DNA of 64,000 nucleotides, from contig CAJWUI010000004.1 in NCBI GenBank assembly GCA_913047695.1, forward strand, positions 30,606 through 94,605. Reading direction: 5' to 3'. Under the pieces are notes generated by a model. That model saw nothing but the letters and a program-made list of their open reading frames with translations. It was not told where the DNA came from and did not search any database. This document shows positions 18,712 through 29,193 of this stretch, piece by piece; position 1 is the first letter of the stretch; each line of letters opens with the position of its first letter. Both the position numbers and the translations under genes were made by a program. Source of the DNA: an uncultured Bacteroidota bacterium (lineage in GTDB: Bacteria; Bacteroidota; Bacteroidia; Flavobacteriales; Flavobacteriaceae).

Positions 18712-19641
18712 TTGAAAAAAGGACTTATTTATCGCTCAACTGGAAGCTGGCACATAGTCGAGTCCGGTGATGTTTTTTATTCATGCCGAATTAAGGGAAA
18801 TTTGAGACTTAAAGGAATAAAAAGTACTAATCCTGTTGCCGTTGGTGATCGTGTCATTTTTGAGGTTGAAAACAACTCAATTAAACCAGAGGGAAGGATA
18901 ATCGAGGTAGAAGAGAGAAAAAATTATATTATTAGGAAGTCAGTTAATCTATCGAGACAAACTCATATTATTGCATCGAATATAGATCTAGCTTTTTTAA
19001 TGATTACGATTAATAATCCCCCAACTTTTACAGTCTTTATTGACCGATTTTTAGTTACCGCGGAGGCTTATAAAATTCCAGTAATTTTATTATTTAATAA
19101 AATTGACACCTACATAAAGAAAGATTTAAATACCATTAGCTCTCTTAAAAAAATATATGAGGATATTGGTTATACAGCTTACGAAATATCAGCTAAAACG
19201 AGTCAAAATTTAGAAAATGTAAAAATACTAATGCAAAATAAAATAATAATGATATCAGGGCATAGTGGTGTTGGAAAATCAACATTTATTAACGCAATAG
19301 ACCCAGATGTTGATATAAAAACTTCTGCTATTTCAGATCAACATATGCAAGGAAAACATACAACTACTTTTGCAGAAATGCATAAATTGAAAGGAGGTAC
19401 TAGAGTTATCGATACACCTGGGATTAAGGGTTTTGGGATAGTAGAAATGGGACCTCAAGAAATTGGGAATTATTTCCCTGAATTTTTTCAAAGAAAAGAT
19501 AAGTGTAAGTTTAACAATTGTCTTCATCATAATGAACCTAATTGCGCGATTAAAAGTGCTGTTAAGGATGGTTCAATAGCACAGAGTAGATTCAATAGTT
19601 ATACTCAAATACTATCTGAAGACAGTAATTATAGAAATTAA
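18712..19641 (+). CDS. rsgA: Ribosome small subunit-dependent GTPase A
   Basis: 309 residues from a TTG start at 18712; I see no better in-frame ATG upstream. It has an OB-fold N terminus, then a circularly permuted GTPase domain: NKID at 129-132 comes before the P-loop GHSGVGKST (183-191) and DTPGIKGFG. A C-terminal zinc knuckle follows (CKFNNCLHHNEPNCAI). It helps late maturation of the 30S subunit. dtd starts one base after its stop, so they are co-transcribed. Confidence 0.95.
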   Translation: MKKGLIYRSTGSWHIVESGDVFYSCRIKGNLRLKGIKSTNPVAVGDRVIFEVENNSIKPEGRIIEVEERKNYIIRKSVNLSRQTHIIASNIDLAFLMITINNPPTFTVFIDRFLVTAEAYKIPVILLFNKIDTYIKKDLNTISSLKKIYEDIGYTAYEISAKTSQNLENVKILMQNKIIMISGHSGVGKSTFINAIDPDVDIKTSAISDQHMQGKHTTTFAEMHKLKGGTRVIDTPGIKGFGIVEMGPQEIGNYFPEFFQRKDKCKFNNCLHHNEPNCAIKSAVKDGSIAQSRFNSYTQILSEDSNYRN

Positions 19642-19642
19642 T

Positions 19643-20095
19643 ATGAGAGCTGTAATACAAAGAGTTAAATATGCTAATGTGATTATTGACAGAAAAGAAA
19701 AAAGAACATCTGGCCCTGGTTTGATGATATTATTAGGAATAGGACATTCTGATAATGAAGACGATGTAAAATGGTTAGCAAATAAAATTTTGAATTTGCG
19801 GATATTTAATGACGTAAAAGGCATCATGAACCAGTCTATTAAAGAAATAAAAGGTGAGATTATGGTAATTAGCCAGTTCACTCTTATGGCTCAAACAAAA
19901 AAAGGAAACCGCCCTTCATATGGGAATGCTGCTAAACACGAACACGCGATTCCGTTATATAATCTATTTAAAACCGTTACTCAAAATGGCCTTTCAAAGC
20001 AAGTTATATCTGGTAAATTTGGATCAAATATGGAAGTAGAAATTGTTAACGATGGCCCAGTAACGATTTGTATTGATACAAAAAATCGGGATTAA
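19643..20095 (+). CDS. dtd: D-aminoacyl-tRNA deacylase
   Basis: 150 residues, standard length. It opens with MRAVIQRVKYANV, carries the catalytic-pocket segment SQFTLMAQTKKGNRPSY (about 76-92) and ends with the cross-subunit motif NDGPVTICID. It hydrolyses D-amino acids from mischarged tRNA. It directly follows rsgA, one base apart, so translation-quality functions are paired here. Its stop lies 7 bases from the convergent murB stop. Confidence 0.96.
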   Translation: MRAVIQRVKYANVIIDRKEKRTSGPGLMILLGIGHSDNEDDVKWLANKILNLRIFNDVKGIMNQSIKEIKGEIMVISQFTLMAQTKKGNRPSYGNAAKHEHAIPLYNLFKTVTQNGLSKQVISGKFGSNMEVEIVNDGPVTICIDTKNRD

Positions 20096-20102
20096 ATTAT
20101 AA

Positions 20103-21104
20103 TCATAAAAGATTTACTTCAAAGTCTAATCTAAGCCCATAAAAGTTAAATATCTTTTCTTTGACTTCTTCTGCTAGAGCCAAAATCTCTAAACCTTTTG
20201 CACCTCCGTAATTCACTAATACTAAAGCCTGTTTTTTGTGAATTCCCGCATCACCTTTCCTTTTTCCTTTGTATCCAATTTTTTCTATAAGCCAGCCTGC
20301 AGGCAACTTAAAATGATTTTTGTTTTCTGCATAATAGGGTATTTCAGGAAATTCTTTCTTAAGTGCTAAAAGTTTTTTTTGGGTCACAATAGGGTTTTTA
20401 AAAAAACTTCCACTGTTTCCAATTTTTTCTGGATCAGGTAGTTTTGATTTTCTAATTGCTATAACTTCAGCTGCCACATTCTGTATGGTGTTTTCTTTTC
20501 CAATCATTAATTTTTGAAGTTCACCATAGCTAACATTTATTTTATGAGGTTTTTTTCTCAACAAAAAACAAACACTAGTTATTATAACTTTTCCTTTTAG
20601 CTCTTCTTTAAAAATTGAAGACCGATACTCAAATTTACAAGATTCCTTTTCGTAATTTTTAAATTTTAATGAACTTATTTCAAGAGCTCGACAGCTCTCA
20701 AATACTGAATTTAACTCTACTCCATATGCACCAATATTTTGAATAGGTGCAGCCCCAACGCTACCAGGAATCAACGCTAAGTTTTCAATTCCAGAGTAGT
20801 CATTTTTTAAAGCCCATAAAACTAGGTCATGCCAAATCTCACCAGCTCCAACTTTAATCAAAACTTCAGTTTCTGTTTGATCTTGAACCTCTATACCTTT
20901 ATTTTTCATTATTATAGTATGCCCATCATAATTTTTAGTTAATAAAATATTACTCCCTGATCCTAAAACTCTGAAAGGCCCTTTTATTTCTGACTTTAAT
21001 ATTTTTAGAAGTTCACCTTCGGAGAAAATCTCCACGAGAAATTTTGTTTTAACGTCAATACCAAATGTATTGTGGTTTTTTAGAGAAACATTTTCTTTAA
21101 TCAT
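20103..21104 (-). CDS. murB: UDP-N-acetylenolpyruvoylglucosamine reductase
   Basis: 333 residues. The FAD-binding core shows VLGSGSNILLT (about 45-55) and GIENLALIPGSVGAAPIQNIGAYG in pieces (GSVGAAP, QNIGAYG). GNSGSFFKNP carries the catalytic serine. It reduces UDP-GlcNAc-enolpyruvate to UDP-MurNAc in peptidoglycan synthesis. Its length and the Tyr-containing NIGAYG-type insert fit the type I (E. coli-like) enzyme. Its ATG overlaps the stop of the aminotransferase gene by 4 bases, so the two form one transcription unit. Confidence 0.95.
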   Translation of the reverse strand: MIKENVSLKNHNTFGIDVKTKFLVEIFSEGELLKILKSEIKGPFRVLGSGSNILLTKNYDGHTIIMKNKGIEVQDQTETEVLIKVGAGEIWHDLVLWALKNDYSGIENLALIPGSVGAAPIQNIGAYGVELNSVFESCRALEISSLKFKNYEKESCKFEYRSSIFKEELKGKVIITSVCFLLRKKPHKINVSYGELQKLMIGKENTIQNVAAEVIAIRKSKLPDPEKIGNSGSFFKNPIVTQKKLLALKKEFPEIPYYAENKNHFKLPAGWLIEKIGYKGKRKGDAGIHKKQALVLVNYGGAKGLEILALAEEVKEKIFNFYGLRLDFEVNLL

Positions 21105-22312
21105 ACAACTGGTGATGCGAAGATTTTGTTGTATTTTATTATTCCTTTTCTAATAATTTTTGTTGCCCTTAGAAGTTTTTTTTCATTTAAAACAAATGCA
21201 ACACGAACTTCATTTTTACCATAACCTGGAGTGGAATAAAAACCTGTAGCGGGAGCCAACATTACAGTCTGACCTTCATCTTCAAATGAGGTTAACAAAA
21301 ATTTAGAAAAATTTTCAGCATCATCAATGGGAAGTTTAACCATGCAATAAAATGCTCCCATTGGGTAAGAAACTTTAACGTCAGGAATTTCCTCTAATGC
21401 TTTAATCAGTACGTCTCTTCTTCTGCTATATTCGCTTATCACCTTTTTAAGATAACTGTCTGGCGCATCAAGTGCAGCTTCACTTGCTATTAGAGCATAC
21501 GTGGGAGGAGAAAGACGAAGTTGAGCAAATTTTAGTAAATTTTGAATTAATAATTTATTTTTAGAAACGATACATCCAACCCTAGCACCACACAAGCTAT
21601 AGCGTTTTGACACTGAATCTATCATTATGGTATGTTTATGACCTTCAGGGTGACGTAAAACTGAATAATGTTCTATATCTCCATGAATAAATTCTCTATA
21701 AACTTCGTCGACTATAAGGAATATATTTTTCCTGATTGATAATTCACAAAGGGTGTCTATTTCAAGTTTACTGTAAACATAGCCTGTTGGATTACTAGGA
21801 TTACATAGTAATATGGCTTTGGTTTTAGGAGTAATTTTACTGTCTATATTTTCCAAAGAAGGTAATTGGAATTGATTGTTAAATTCAGAGGCAACTGGAA
21901 CTACTTTGACACTAGACGCACTAGCAAAACCATTATAATTTGCGTAGAAAGGTTCAGGAATAATTATTTCATCTTCAGCATCACAAATTGAGTTTAAAAC
22001 AAAGGTCAGTGCTTCACTAGCTCCTGTGGTTATTAAAATGTCCTCAGCGTTTATATTAATTTTATGTTTAGAGTAATATTTAGATAGTTTTTTACGATAT
22101 GAGAAATTACCTTGAGATGGGCCGTATGGTAATAGTTTAAGATTAGAGTTTTTGACTGCATCTATCGCTACCCTTGGAGCTTCAATATCTGGCTGTCCAA
22201 TGTTAAGATGTAAAACTTTAACGCCTCTTGCTTTAGCTTGTTCTGAAAAAGCGACTAATTTTCTAATTGGTGAAACTGGAATATCAATTCCCTTTTTTGA
22301 TAATTTGGGCAT
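21101..22312 (-). CDS. PLP-dependent aminotransferase (class I/II, AspC-like)
   Basis: 403 residues, fold type I. NIGQPDIE lies near 38-45, TTGASEAL near 103-110, NPSNPTGYVYS near 172-182, VDEVYREF near 202-209, and the PLP lysine is in DSVSKRYSLCGARVG (about 232-246). The C terminus has the conserved arginine region (NEVRVAFVL). It is probably an aspartate- or aromatic-type transaminase; the exact amino acid cannot be fixed from sequence. It is the first gene of a two-gene unit with murB. No metabolic reason for the pairing is obvious. Confidence 0.9.
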   Translation of the reverse strand: MPKLSKKGIDIPVSPIRKLVAFSEQAKARGVKVLHLNIGQPDIEAPRVAIDAVKNSNLKLLPYGPSQGNFSYRKKLSKYYSKHKININAEDILITTGASEALTFVLNSICDAEDEIIIPEPFYANYNGFASASSVKVVPVASEFNNQFQLPSLENIDSKITPKTKAILLCNPSNPTGYVYSKLEIDTLCELSIRKNIFLIVDEVYREFIHGDIEHYSVLRHPEGHKHTIMIDSVSKRYSLCGARVGCIVSKNKLLIQNLLKFAQLRLSPPTYALIASEAALDAPDSYLKKVISEYSRRRDVLIKALEEIPDVKVSYPMGAFYCMVKLPIDDAENFSKFLLTSFEDEGQTVMLAPATGFYSTPGYGKNEVRVAFVLNEKKLLRATKIIRKGIIKYNKIFASPVV

Positions 22313-22495
22313 TTTTGAATTAAAATGTAAAAATGCTAAAAAATACTATGAAACGCAATCATTGTAGAGCTTATGATGAAACTTTAAATTTATGTTTGAG
22401 CATTTGTATTAATATTTTTTCAAATTTGAAACTCAATTTTTATTATAGAGTAAGTGTCCCTACTTTTATAGGATAAAATAAACCAAAAGGTTTTT

Positions 22496-25123
22496 ATGAA
22501 TATTCCTTCCAAATTCAAATCTCAAAGTATTGAGAGCAAATGGTACAAATACTGGCAAAAAAACGGTTATTTCAGATCTAAACCTGATAAAAGGAAACCT
22601 TATACCATAGTAATTCCACCACCAAATGTTACAGGTGTTTTGCATATGGGACATATGCTAAATAATTCACTACAGGATATAATTATACGAAGGGCACGTA
22701 TGAAAGGTTTCAATGCATGTTGGGTCCCAGGTACTGATCATGCATCTATAGCGACTGAAGCTAAAGTTGTAGCAATGCTCAAAGAAAAGGGAATTGAAAA
22801 AAATAATATAAGTAGAGAAGAATTTTTGAAGCACGCATGGGAATGGACTCATGAATATGGAGGTGTAATTTTAGAACAACTTAAAAAATTAGGTTGCAGT
22901 TGTGATTGGCACAGAACAAAATTTACAATGGATAAAGATTTATCTGAATCGGTTATAAGAGTTTTTGTTGATCTTTATGAAAAAGGTCTTATTTATCGAG
23001 GTTATAGAATGGTAAATTGGGATCCTGAGGCTGAAACGACACTTTCAGACGAGGAAGTTATTTATAGAGAAGTAAATGGAAAGCTCTACCATATAGCTTA
23101 TAAGATTGATCAATCTGATGAAAAAGTAATCATTGCTACTACACGACCCGAAACACTCCTAGGCGACACTGCGATTTGTATTAATCCTAATGACAAACGA
23201 TACTCGCATTTAAAAGGGAAAAAAGTTTGTGTTCCTTTTACCAAAAGAAAAATTCCTATAATTCAAGATGACTATGTGAGTGTGGATTTCGGAACAGGCT
23301 GTTTGAAAGTAACCCCTGCCCATGATATTAATGATAAAATACTTGCAGAAAAACACAATTTAGAGTTTATAAATATTTTTAATTCTAATGGGACTTTGAA
23401 TAAAAATGGTTTAAAATATGAAAATTTAGATCGTTTTATTGCTAGAAAAAAAATTGTTAAAGATTTAGAGAAACAGGGTTTTCTCATAAAAATAGAATCT
23501 TACAAGCATAAAGTTGGAACATCTGAGCGAACTAATGCAGTTATTGAACCAGTACTTTCTGACCAATGGTTTTTATTAACAAAAAAAATTGCTAATCCCG
23601 CTATTCACGGTGTATTAAATTCTAAAGAAATTGAAATAATTCCTAATAAATTCAAAAACATATATCGACATTGGATGGAAAACATACAGGATTGGAACAT
23701 TTCAAGGCAACTATGGTGGGGTCACCGCATTCCAGCATATTATTATGGCGATGATAAGAAAGATTTTGTTGTAGCAATCAATCCCCAACAAGCAATTGAA
23801 AAAATAAGAAAATTAACTAAAAATAATAATCTAAATATATCAGATATTTCTCAAGACGAAGATGTTTTAGATACTTGGTTTTCTTCATGGCTTTGGCCAA
23901 TCACTGTTTTTGATGGAATACGTAAACCCAATAATAAAGATATTAAATACTACTATCCAACTCAAGATTTGATTACAGGACCTGACATTTTATTTTTTTG
24001 GGTAGCAAGAATGATAATGTCAGGTTATGAATATCGAAAATCACCACCTTTTTCAAGGGTATATTTAACAGGTCTAGTAAGAGATAAAAAAGGGAGAAAA
24101 ATGTCGAAACAACTTGGCAATTCTCCAGATGCTTTAAAACTAATTGATAATTATGGAGCAGATGCAGTAAGGGTTGGCTTGATGTTAAGCTCCTCTGCAG
24201 GGAATGATTTACTTTTTGATGAAAGTCTTTGTCAGCAGGGGAAAAACTTTGCGAATAAGATTTGGAATTCTTATCGCTTAATTGAGGGTTGGGAAATAGA
24301 TCACCTTAAACCAACCTCAAAAGTATCAAATGAGGCATTATTATGGTATGACAATCAGTTTCAAAAAACACTAAACTTTGTAAATGAAAATTTTGAAAAA
24401 TATAGGATTTCGGATGTTTTGATGTCAATCTATAAATTAATTTGGGATGATTTTTGTTCTTGGTTTTTAGAGTTGGTCAAGCCTTTTTATAGAGAAAGTA
24501 TTGACAAATACACCTATGATAAAATAAAAACCATGTTTGAGAATAACTTAAAAATTTTACATCCCTTTATGCCATTCTTAAGTGAAGAAATATGGCATTT
24601 TATTGCACCTAGAAATAAAGAACAAGCCCTAACAATAACATCATGGCCAAAAAATAAAAAATTTGATCAAAGGCAGATTGAATTATTTTCTTTAGCGAAA
24701 AATATAGTTGCAGGGATTAGAAATTTTAGAAAACTACACAATATACCTTTTAAACAAACTATTGATATTTACGTTACAAAAAACAAAAAATCCTTACCCT
24801 TTGAAGAAACTATTAAAAAGTTAGGAGGAGTTGATTCAATTATTTATGATACACCTAATGATATATCTGGGGGCACCTTCCGTATTGACAACTTTGAGTT
24901 TTTAATTCCCTCTAAAAATATTAAAGATATCAATTCAGAAAAAATTAGACTAACAGACGAATTAATTTATATAAAAGGGTTTCTGGCTTCCGTAGAAAAA
25001 AAGCTATCTAACAAAAACTTTGTTGAAAATGCTCCAAAGCAAATAGTATTAAATGAAAAGAAAAAAGTCTCAGATGCAAAAGAAAAAATTAAGATACTTG
25101 AAAGAAGTCTTGCAGCTCTCTAG
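22496..25123 (+). CDS. valS: Valyl-tRNA synthetase
   Basis: 875 residues. The HIGH signature is HMGH at 50-53 after PPPNVTGVL, and the KMSKS loop is KMSKQ at 535-539. Editing-domain segments (ATTRPETLLGDTA) and the anticodon-binding region are present, and the last 60 or so residues form the Lys/Glu-rich coiled-coil arm typical of ValRS. It charges tRNA-Val; a tRNA-Val(GAC) gene lies about 30 kb away in this window. The 183-base leader contains TATGTTTG at 22391-22398, which fits a -7 box but has no well-placed -33. Its 3' end overlaps the convergent psd gene by 4 bases. Confidence 0.97.
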   Translation: MNIPSKFKSQSIESKWYKYWQKNGYFRSKPDKRKPYTIVIPPPNVTGVLHMGHMLNNSLQDIIIRRARMKGFNACWVPGTDHASIATEAKVVAMLKEKGIEKNNISREEFLKHAWEWTHEYGGVILEQLKKLGCSCDWHRTKFTMDKDLSESVIRVFVDLYEKGLIYRGYRMVNWDPEAETTLSDEEVIYREVNGKLYHIAYKIDQSDEKVIIATTRPETLLGDTAICINPNDKRYSHLKGKKVCVPFTKRKIPIIQDDYVSVDFGTGCLKVTPAHDINDKILAEKHNLEFINIFNSNGTLNKNGLKYENLDRFIARKKIVKDLEKQGFLIKIESYKHKVGTSERTNAVIEPVLSDQWFLLTKKIANPAIHGVLNSKEIEIIPNKFKNIYRHWMENIQDWNISRQLWWGHRIPAYYYGDDKKDFVVAINPQQAIEKIRKLTKNNNLNISDISQDEDVLDTWFSSWLWPITVFDGIRKPNNKDIKYYYPTQDLITGPDILFFWVARMIMSGYEYRKSPPFSRVYLTGLVRDKKGRKMSKQLGNSPDALKLIDNYGADAVRVGLMLSSSAGNDLLFDESLCQQGKNFANKIWNSYRLIEGWEIDHLKPTSKVSNEALLWYDNQFQKTLNFVNENFEKYRISDVLMSIYKLIWDDFCSWFLELVKPFYRESIDKYTYDKIKTMFENNLKILHPFMPFLSEEIWHFIAPRNKEQALTITSWPKNKKFDQRQIELFSLAKNIVAGIRNFRKLHNIPFKQTIDIYVTKNKKSLPFEETIKKLGGVDSIIYDTPNDISGGTFRIDNFEFLIPSKNIKDINSEKIRLTDELIYIKGFLASVEKKLSNKNFVENAPKQIVLNEKKKVSDAKEKIKILERSLAAL

Positions 25124-25776
25124 TTTTTATGACCTATGATTTGAATCCCACCTTTGACCGAGTCATTAAGTTTAATATTAAGTGGAGTGTTCAATGGCAA
25201 AAACATATCTAATCTAGAACCAAATTTTATAAATCCTGCGTCTTCTCCTTGAAGAACGCTATTACCCTCTTGGGCATAATTAATTATTCTGCGTGCTACG
25301 GCTCCAGCTACCTGCCTGTAAAGAATTTCACCAAAAACATTATTACTTATAACAATGGTTGTTCTCTCATTAAGCTCAGATGACTTTGGATGCCAGGCAA
25401 CCATATATTTACCTGGATGGTACTTACTAAACTTTATTTTACCACTCACACAATATCGAGTCACATGAACATTAATGGGTGACATAAAAATGGATACTTG
25501 AAGCCTCTTATCTTTAAAATATTCTTTTTCATAAACCTCTTCTATAATAACAATTTTTCCATCTACAGGAGCAATTATATGATTTTCATTTCTTATTGTG
25601 TTTCTTTTTGGATTTCTAAAAAATTGAAGGACAATGATTAATTGAAATAGAGCTAATAGTTGAATTATAATTTTGAAAACAAAAATATTACTTAATCCAA
25701 ATTCTGCTAAAAGACAAGATATGGTTGCTAAAAAAAATGAAATGATTATTATGTTGTGCCCCTCTTTATGAAACAT
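25120..25776 (-). CDS. psd: Phosphatidylserine decarboxylase proenzyme (short, membrane-anchored form)
   Basis: 218 residues, the short archaeal/Bacteroidetes-type PSD. Two N-terminal hydrophobic segments (8-27, 33-53) are followed by APVDGKIV (69-76), MSPINVHVTR (98-107) and AWHPKS. The self-cleavage site is FGS at 185-187: cleavage between G186 and S187 would make the pyruvoyl group on the new alpha chain. It makes phosphatidylethanolamine at the inner membrane. Its start overlaps the end of cdsA, which makes the CDP-diacylglycerol precursor, so the two pathway steps are co-expressed. Confidence 0.94.
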   Translation of the reverse strand: MFHKEGHNIIIISFFLATISCLLAEFGLSNIFVFKIIIQLLALFQLIIVLQFFRNPKRNTIRNENHIIAPVDGKIVIIEEVYEKEYFKDKRLQVSIFMSPINVHVTRYCVSGKIKFSKYHPGKYMVAWHPKSSELNERTTIVISNNVFGEILYRQVAGAVARRIINYAQEGNSVLQGEDAGFIKFGSRLDMFLPLNTPLNIKLNDSVKGGIQIIGHKN

Positions 25777-26569
25777 AATTTAAAAACATTAAAAATAAAA
25801 AAACGAATGGTGCTGAAAATAAAACGCTATCCATCCTGTCATAAAAACCACCGTGTCCAGGAATAAGTATTCCACTATCTTTTTTTAAAGCTAGGCGTTT
25901 GAATTTTGATTGAATCAAATCACCAGTTGTAGAAGTTCCAACGATAATTAGAGATAATAATGGGAATGTCCATTTTGGATATCCTGGATGAAACTGTACT
26001 AATAAAAAACTACTTAAAAAACATAGAACACCACCTCCCAACATACCTTCCCACGTTTTTTTTGGTGAAATTGAAGGGAAGAGATTTTTTTTACCAATTA
26101 GTTTACCAACTATATATGCAAAAGTATTATTTACCCATACCATGACAAATAAACTTATCGAAATTCCATTCTCAATATTTGATTTTAAAGAAGAAGTTGC
26201 AATTATGAAATAACACGAAGAAACTGGATAAAATAATGTAAGAGCAGTTTTTTGTAAGGGTTTAATTTTAATTTTTTTATTAGAAAACAAAAAGAAAATT
26301 AGCAAAATGGATATTGAGGTGCTAAAAGCTAATAAAGATAAATGTAGGTAGGGATTTAGTTTTTGGTTATAAAATTGATAGATTATAATACTGAATAAAA
26401 CAAATGGTACGGGGCTTTTATATTTAATAAGTTTTTGAAATTCATACAATGTGAAAGAAGAGAAAATAAAAATCAAAATAATGTAGCTCAAATCAGAGTA
26501 TAAAGCAGTGCTAATAATCAAAGTAGAATATATGATGCCAGAAATAGAACGTATGACTAGGTTTTTCAA
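25766..26569 (-). CDS. cdsA: Phosphatidate cytidylyltransferase (CDP-diacylglycerol synthase)
   Basis: 267 residues with about seven membrane helices. The C-terminal CDP-DG synthetase signature is clear: TSTTGDLIQSKFKR followed by KDSGILIPGHGGFYDRMDS. KKTWEGMLGGG is also present. It converts phosphatidic acid and CTP to CDP-diacylglycerol. It overlaps psd by 11 bases and starts 64 bases after the LUD gene, in the cluster rsfS-ftsH-LUD-cdsA-psd. Confidence 0.95.
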   Translation of the reverse strand: MKNLVIRSISGIIYSTLIISTALYSDLSYIILIFIFSSFTLYEFQKLIKYKSPVPFVLFSIIIYQFYNQKLNPYLHLSLLAFSTSISILLIFFLFSNKKIKIKPLQKTALTLFYPVSSCYFIIATSSLKSNIENGISISLFVMVWVNNTFAYIVGKLIGKKNLFPSISPKKTWEGMLGGGVLCFLSSFLLVQFHPGYPKWTFPLLSLIIVGTSTTGDLIQSKFKRLALKKDSGILIPGHGGFYDRMDSVLFSAPFVFLFLMFLNYVS

Positions 26570-26633
26570 TAATTTATATTTTAATTAATTGATCGGCTAA
26601 AAGTAAAATCAAAAAGGTATAAATGACACTATT

Positions 26634-27227
26634 TTAAAAATCTTCAAGTAACAAATATATGTTTTTTGAATCGGTCGTTTGACTGGTTATTTGTTCATTC
26701 TTTTCATTTTTTGAAATTGCTTTCAAAGTGGTAATGTTTGTTGGAAAATTTTTTTTGTATTTATTTTTAAGATTAGACATAGCCTCACTGACGTCTTTCG
26801 AAAATTGACTGATTTTGGCAGAAATTAAAATTGTTTCCGGAAGGTCAATCAACTTTAGATGTTTTATTTGTCGATCACTTAGTAAAATTTTACCGGAATT
26901 TGATATCAAGTATTCACATTTAATTAATAGAGCTTTGAATTTATTAAGTTTTGCAAAAGTTTCCTTTAAATAGCTTACACTAAATAGTTCCGAAATTTCT
27001 TTATCAAAACAGACTATTTCCGCTAATGCCCAACTATTTTCAAGACAAATTTCATCAAGATTCGAAAAAACCAATTCTTTTGAATCGTTGTACAAGAAAT
27101 ATCCGCCATTTGATTTGAAATTCTTTACAAATCTGATATCAATAGGATCTTCAATTTCAGGGAGGTATCTACTTTTTTTGGGTTTAGCTGAATGTTTTTT
27201 TCCGAAAAAAAAATCCCAAAGTCCCAT
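26634..27227 (-). CDS. LUD (LutC/DUF162-like) domain protein
   Basis: 197 residues. No signal peptide or membrane helix; the N terminus (MGLWDFFFGKKHS) is followed by a basic stretch. The remainder fits the LUD domain as known from LutC-like proteins: ENSWALAEIVCFD in the first part, and KILLSDRQIKHLKLIDLPETI resembling the usual RRLSLLPP-type segment. LutB/LutC proteins take part in lactate utilisation, but there is no lutA or lutB here. Its fixed place directly after ftsH in flavobacteria suggests a different, unknown role. It starts 8 bases after the ftsH stop. Confidence 0.72.
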   Translation of the reverse strand: MGLWDFFFGKKHSAKPKKSRYLPEIEDPIDIRFVKNFKSNGGYFLYNDSKELVFSNLDEICLENSWALAEIVCFDKEISELFSVSYLKETFAKLNKFKALLIKCEYLISNSGKILLSDRQIKHLKLIDLPETILISAKISQFSKDVSEAMSNLKNKYKKNFPTNITTLKAISKNEKNEQITSQTTDSKNIYLLLEDF

Positions 27228-27235
27228 TCTTGAAT

Positions 27236-29188
27236 TTATTTCTTTTCTCTTGAAGCCTTAAATTCTTCTATCTTCTCATCATTTGTCTTGTAGGGTCTTT
27301 TACCCAAGATAGTTTCTAAGTCGTCTTTGAAAATCACTTCTTTCTCTAATAGGCGATCCGCAAGTTTTTTCAATTTATCTTTTGAATTTTTTAAAAGTGT
27401 AATTGCCCTATTATACTGTTTTTCAATAATTTTTGAAATCTCTTTATCGATAACTTGAGCGGTTTGCTCTGAATAAGGTTTTGAAAAATTAAAATCGGTT
27501 TGCCCTGAAGAATCATAATAAGTTATGTTACCTAATGTGTCATTAAGGCCATAAATTGAGACCATTGCTTTTGCCTGTCTAGTTACTTTTTCAAGATCAC
27601 TTAAGGCACCAGTAGAAATTTTATTAAAAATTATTTTTTCTGCTGCCCTACCACCGAGAGCGGCACACATTTCATCAAGCATTTGTTCTGTTCTAACTAT
27701 TTGTCGTTCTTCGGGTAAATACCATGCTGCTCCTAGGGACTGACCTCTTGGAACAATAGTCACTTTAACAAGTGGAGCGGCGTACTCTAAAAGCCAGCTA
27801 ACAATAGCGTGACCAGCTTCATGATAAGCAATGGTCTCCTTTTCCTCAGGTGTAATAATTTTATTCTTCTTCTCTAATCCACCAACTATTCGATCTACAG
27901 CATCAAGAAAATCTTGCTTTCCAACCGATTTTCTATTTTTTCTCGCAGCAATTAATGCTGACTCATTGCAAACATTCGCAATGTCAGCTCCTGAGAATCC
28001 AGGAGTCTGTTTTGCAAGAAAATCAATATCCAGACTTTTTACAACTTTAAGAGGTTTAAGATGTACCTTGAAAATCTCTTTCCTTTCATTTAAATCTGGT
28101 AAATCAACGTAGATTTGTCTGTCAAAACGTCCAGCTCTCATTAAAGCCTTGTCGAGAACATCGGCTCGATTTGTGGCTGCTATTACAATGACATTTGTAT
28201 TTGTACCGAATCCGTCCATTTCGGTAAGTAATTGGTTTAGTGTGTTTTCACGCTCATCATTAGACCCAGTGATATTACTTTTTCCTCTCGCTCTTCCTAT
28301 AGCATCAATCTCATCAATAAAAATTATGGAAGGAGATTTATCTTTTGCTTGCTTAAATAAGTCTCTAACGCGGGAAGCACCCACACCAACAAACATTTCA
28401 ACAAAATCTGATCCTGAAAGAGAAAAAAATGGAACTTTTGCCTCTCCAGCAACTGCTTTTGCTAAAAGGGTTTTTCCAGTTCCAGGTGAACCAACAAGAA
28501 GTGCACCTTTTGGAATCTTACCTCCAAGAATTGTATATTTTTTTGGGTTTTTGAGAAAATCAACTATTTCTTGAATCTCTTCTTTAGCACCTTCAAGGCC
28601 TGCCACGTCTTTAAAAGTTATTTTTATATCTGTATTTTTGTCAAATAGTTTAGCTTTAGATTTGCCAATACTGAAAATTTGACCTCCAGGCCCTCCTGCA
28701 CCACCACCAGACATTCTTCTCATTAAAAAAATCCATACTCCAATTATGATAATAATTGGTAAAAAACCAATAATGGTGTCAAGCCATCTATTTTCGATTG
28801 TTATAAATTCTAATCGAAAATTAATGCCGTTGCTTCTGGCTTTCTCCAATTTTTCTTCAAACAATTCTAAACTCCCTACTTCGAACTGATAATGTGGACC
28901 CTTGGTATTTTCCTGGCCTAGAATATTTTTACCAACAACAGCTTGATGTTCACTTTTTCTTAAAGCATCAGGAGTAAGTGTTACTCTAACACTACTTTTA
29001 TTTCGGATTACAATCACCTCACTTACATCTCCAGAATTGAGATACTTTTCAAAATTAGAAATGTTGGTCTTACTCATTGTTTGCCAATCATTACCACCAA
29101 AAAGGCTAAGTCCTAGCAGTACAAAAATAACTGCACCATATATCCAGTATATGTTAAATTTAGGGGAGTTTGTATTTTTCTCTTTCAT
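27236..29188 (-). CDS. ftsH: ATP-dependent zinc metalloprotease FtsH
   Basis: 650 residues: membrane helix 13-31, a periplasmic domain, a second helix at about 137-156, a glycine-rich linker, then the AAA+ domain with Walker A GSPGTGKT at 233-240, Walker [12 protein letters not shown] and the SRH arginines (RAGRFDRQ). The M41 protease motif is HEAGH at 456-460. It extracts and degrades membrane and regulatory proteins. It lies 5 bases downstream of rsfS and 8 bases upstream of the LUD gene, in one unit that continues into phospholipid synthesis genes. Confidence 0.97.
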   Translation of the reverse strand: MKEKNTNSPKFNIYWIYGAVIFVLLGLSLFGGNDWQTMSKTNISNFEKYLNSGDVSEVIVIRNKSSVRVTLTPDALRKSEHQAVVGKNILGQENTKGPHYQFEVGSLELFEEKLEKARSNGINFRLEFITIENRWLDTIIGFLPIIIIIGVWIFLMRRMSGGGAGGPGGQIFSIGKSKAKLFDKNTDIKITFKDVAGLEGAKEEIQEIVDFLKNPKKYTILGGKIPKGALLVGSPGTGKTLLAKAVAGEAKVPFFSLSGSDFVEMFVGVGASRVRDLFKQAKDKSPSIIFIDEIDAIGRARGKSNITGSNDERENTLNQLLTEMDGFGTNTNVIVIAATNRADVLDKALMRAGRFDRQIYVDLPDLNERKEIFKVHLKPLKVVKSLDIDFLAKQTPGFSGADIANVCNESALIAARKNRKSVGKQDFLDAVDRIVGGLEKKNKIITPEEKETIAYHEAGHAIVSWLLEYAAPLVKVTIVPRGQSLGAAWYLPEERQIVRTEQMLDEMCAALGGRAAEKIIFNKISTGALSDLEKVTRQAKAMVSIYGLNDTLGNITYYDSSGQTDFNFSKPYSEQTAQVIDKEISKIIEKQYNRAITLLKNSKDKLKKLADRLLEKEVIFKDDLETILGKRPYKTNDEKIEEFKASREKK

Positions 29189-29193
29189 AGTTT

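Noticed and set aside
22348..22476. 42-codon frame in the valS leader
   Set aside because: No hydrophobic pattern, motif or likely ribosome site, and it ends just before valS; looks like a chance frame in leader DNA. A leader-peptide role cannot be shown.
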